DNA of 64,000 nucleotides from Halopseudomonas sp002296055 (GTDB lineage: Bacteria; Pseudomonadota; Gammaproteobacteria; Pseudomonadales; Pseudomonadaceae). The DNA lies in the NCBI RefSeq assembly GCF_050876985.1, contig NZ_JBPAPP010000002.1; one strand, given 5' to 3'. Positions 63,353 through 64,000 of the stretch are shown here, piece after piece; positions within the stretch are counted from its first letter, which is position 1, and each line of letters starts with the position of its first letter. Made by a program: the position numbers and the translations under genes. The notes under the pieces were generated by a model that worked only from the letters and a program-made list of their open reading frames with translations, did not search any database and was not told the DNA's origin.

Positions 63353-64000
63353 ATGGACCTGCGCAGCCTGCGCTACTTCTGCGCCGCCGCTGAAGCGGGC
63401 AGCCTGACCGCAGCCGCCGAACGCTGCCACGTCGCCCAGCCGTCCATCTCCAACGCCGTTGCCCAACTGGAGCAGGAGTTTGCCCTGCGCCTGTTCAGTC
63501 GCAGCAAGAAGGGCGTCACTCTGACGCCCGAGGGCGAAGCCTTCTATCAGGAAGCAGCGCGTCTGCTCGGCAACGCCGGCGAGATGGAACAACGCTTCAA
63601 GCGCGTAGAGCGCCCAAGGCTGTCGGTCGGCATCGACTCCAGCCTGGCCAGCCGCGACAGCGGCTACCTGCTGCAACTGACTGCAGGCAGACTGCAGGAC
63701 TATCGCCTGCACGTACGCACCCAGCCGACGCAACCGGCAGACCTGTGGCTACTGAGTGAGCGGCAGGTGCCGGACGGCTATCACTTTATCGCGCTGCTGG
63801 AACAGGAATACCGGCTACTGCTGCCGCGCGGCTGGTCGCTCAACCAGCCCCTTGAGCTGGAACAGGCCATCCGCTATCCCTGGATCGACCGCCTCGACTG
63901 CGAGCTGCGCGCAGCCTTTCTGGAGCGCCTGCCAGCCCTCGCCGAGCACGCCAGTATTCAGGTGGATACCGAAGACCTGGCCCTGAGTCTGGTGCAGCAC
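63353..64000 (+). CDS. LysR-family transcriptional regulator, C-terminus cut off by window edge
   Basis: 216 codons are present. The N-terminal winged helix-turn-helix is clear: MDLRSLRYFCAAAEAGSLTA and then AAERCHVAQPSISNAVAQLE (about 20-39), LFSRSKKGVTLTPEG. The effector domain starts about residue 86 (RLSVGIDSSLASRDSG) and runs off the window. The ATG lies two bases after the hydrolase stop with GGAG in the overlap, so the two are co-translated. This is unusual, because LysR regulators are more often divergent from their targets. Confidence 0.9.
   Translation, partial: MDLRSLRYFCAAAEAGSLTAAAERCHVAQPSISNAVAQLEQEFALRLFSRSKKGVTLTPEGEAFYQEAARLLGNAGEMEQRFKRVERPRLSVGIDSSLASRDSGYLLQLTAGRLQDYRLHVRTQPTQPADLWLLSERQVPDGYHFIALLEQEYRLLLPRGWSLNQPLELEQAIRYPWIDRLDCELRAAFLERLPALAEHASIQVDTEDLALSLVQH

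Overview
The window is a stretch of a Pseudomonas-type gammaproteobacterial chromosome with high GC and dense genes, many with ATGA or GTGA start/stop overlaps. The evidence is gene order. The run algU-mucA-mucB-mucC-mucD-lepA-lepB-rnc-era-recO-pdxJ-acpS with divergent nadB, followed by ygfX-sdhE-ygfZ-HDOD, and gacS divergent from cysM, are all hallmarks of Pseudomonadaceae. A marine or halophilic relative such as Halopseudomonas is plausible, but the sequence does not prove it. No tRNA, rRNA, CRISPR array, prophage or complete insertion sequence was recognised.

Layout. Positions 1-3474 hold the cysM fragment and gacS. From 14343 down to 3463 (minus strand) lies the long housekeeping/envelope-stress block: the AlgU sigma factor and its anti-sigma system, the MucD protease, LepA, signal peptidase, RNase III, Era, RecO, PdxJ and AcpS. 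Positions 14726-18993 (mostly plus) hold nadB, the ygfX/sdhE pair, ygfZ and an HDOD regulator. Positions 19007-25568 (minus) hold a DspI-like enoyl-CoA hydratase, ung, a DUF1704 metallopeptidase-like protein, lysS and prfB with its programmed frameshift. Positions 25588-34884 are rich in signalling: a globin-PAS-GGDEF-EAL protein next to a MITE-like inverted repeat, recJ, yaeQ, mgtC, a PAS-GGDEF cyclase and a BdlA-like soluble chemoreceptor.

The accessory half starts at 34985. A CoA-transferase faces a six-gene minus-strand catabolic cluster (two aminotransferases, amidase, 2-hydroxyacid dehydrogenase, malate/tartrate-type dehydrogenase, succinate-semialdehyde dehydrogenase). The convergent gap between them is filled by a hairpin-rich, probably dispersed repeat. 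Then come a SLATT-like membrane protein, the opgG-small ORF-opgH glucan operon, and a small secreted protein. A five-gene operon follows in which an RND efflux system is translationally chained to its own two-component system. It is preceded by an OmpR/PhoB-type direct repeat that looks like the operator of that system. The window closes with a DUF1275 protein, a YeeN-type YebC paralogue, a divergent envelope-stress module (XRE regulator plus MscS channel against YiaA-like plus PspA/IM30), and a secreted metallo-beta-lactamase-fold hydrolase coupled to a truncated LysR gene.

Together the genes centre on envelope homeostasis (AlgU/Muc, LepB, OpgGH, RND, MscS, PspA) and on the sessile/dispersed switch (GacS, three c-di-GMP or dispersal-type proteins, DspI-like). 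The catabolic cluster is the least explained part.
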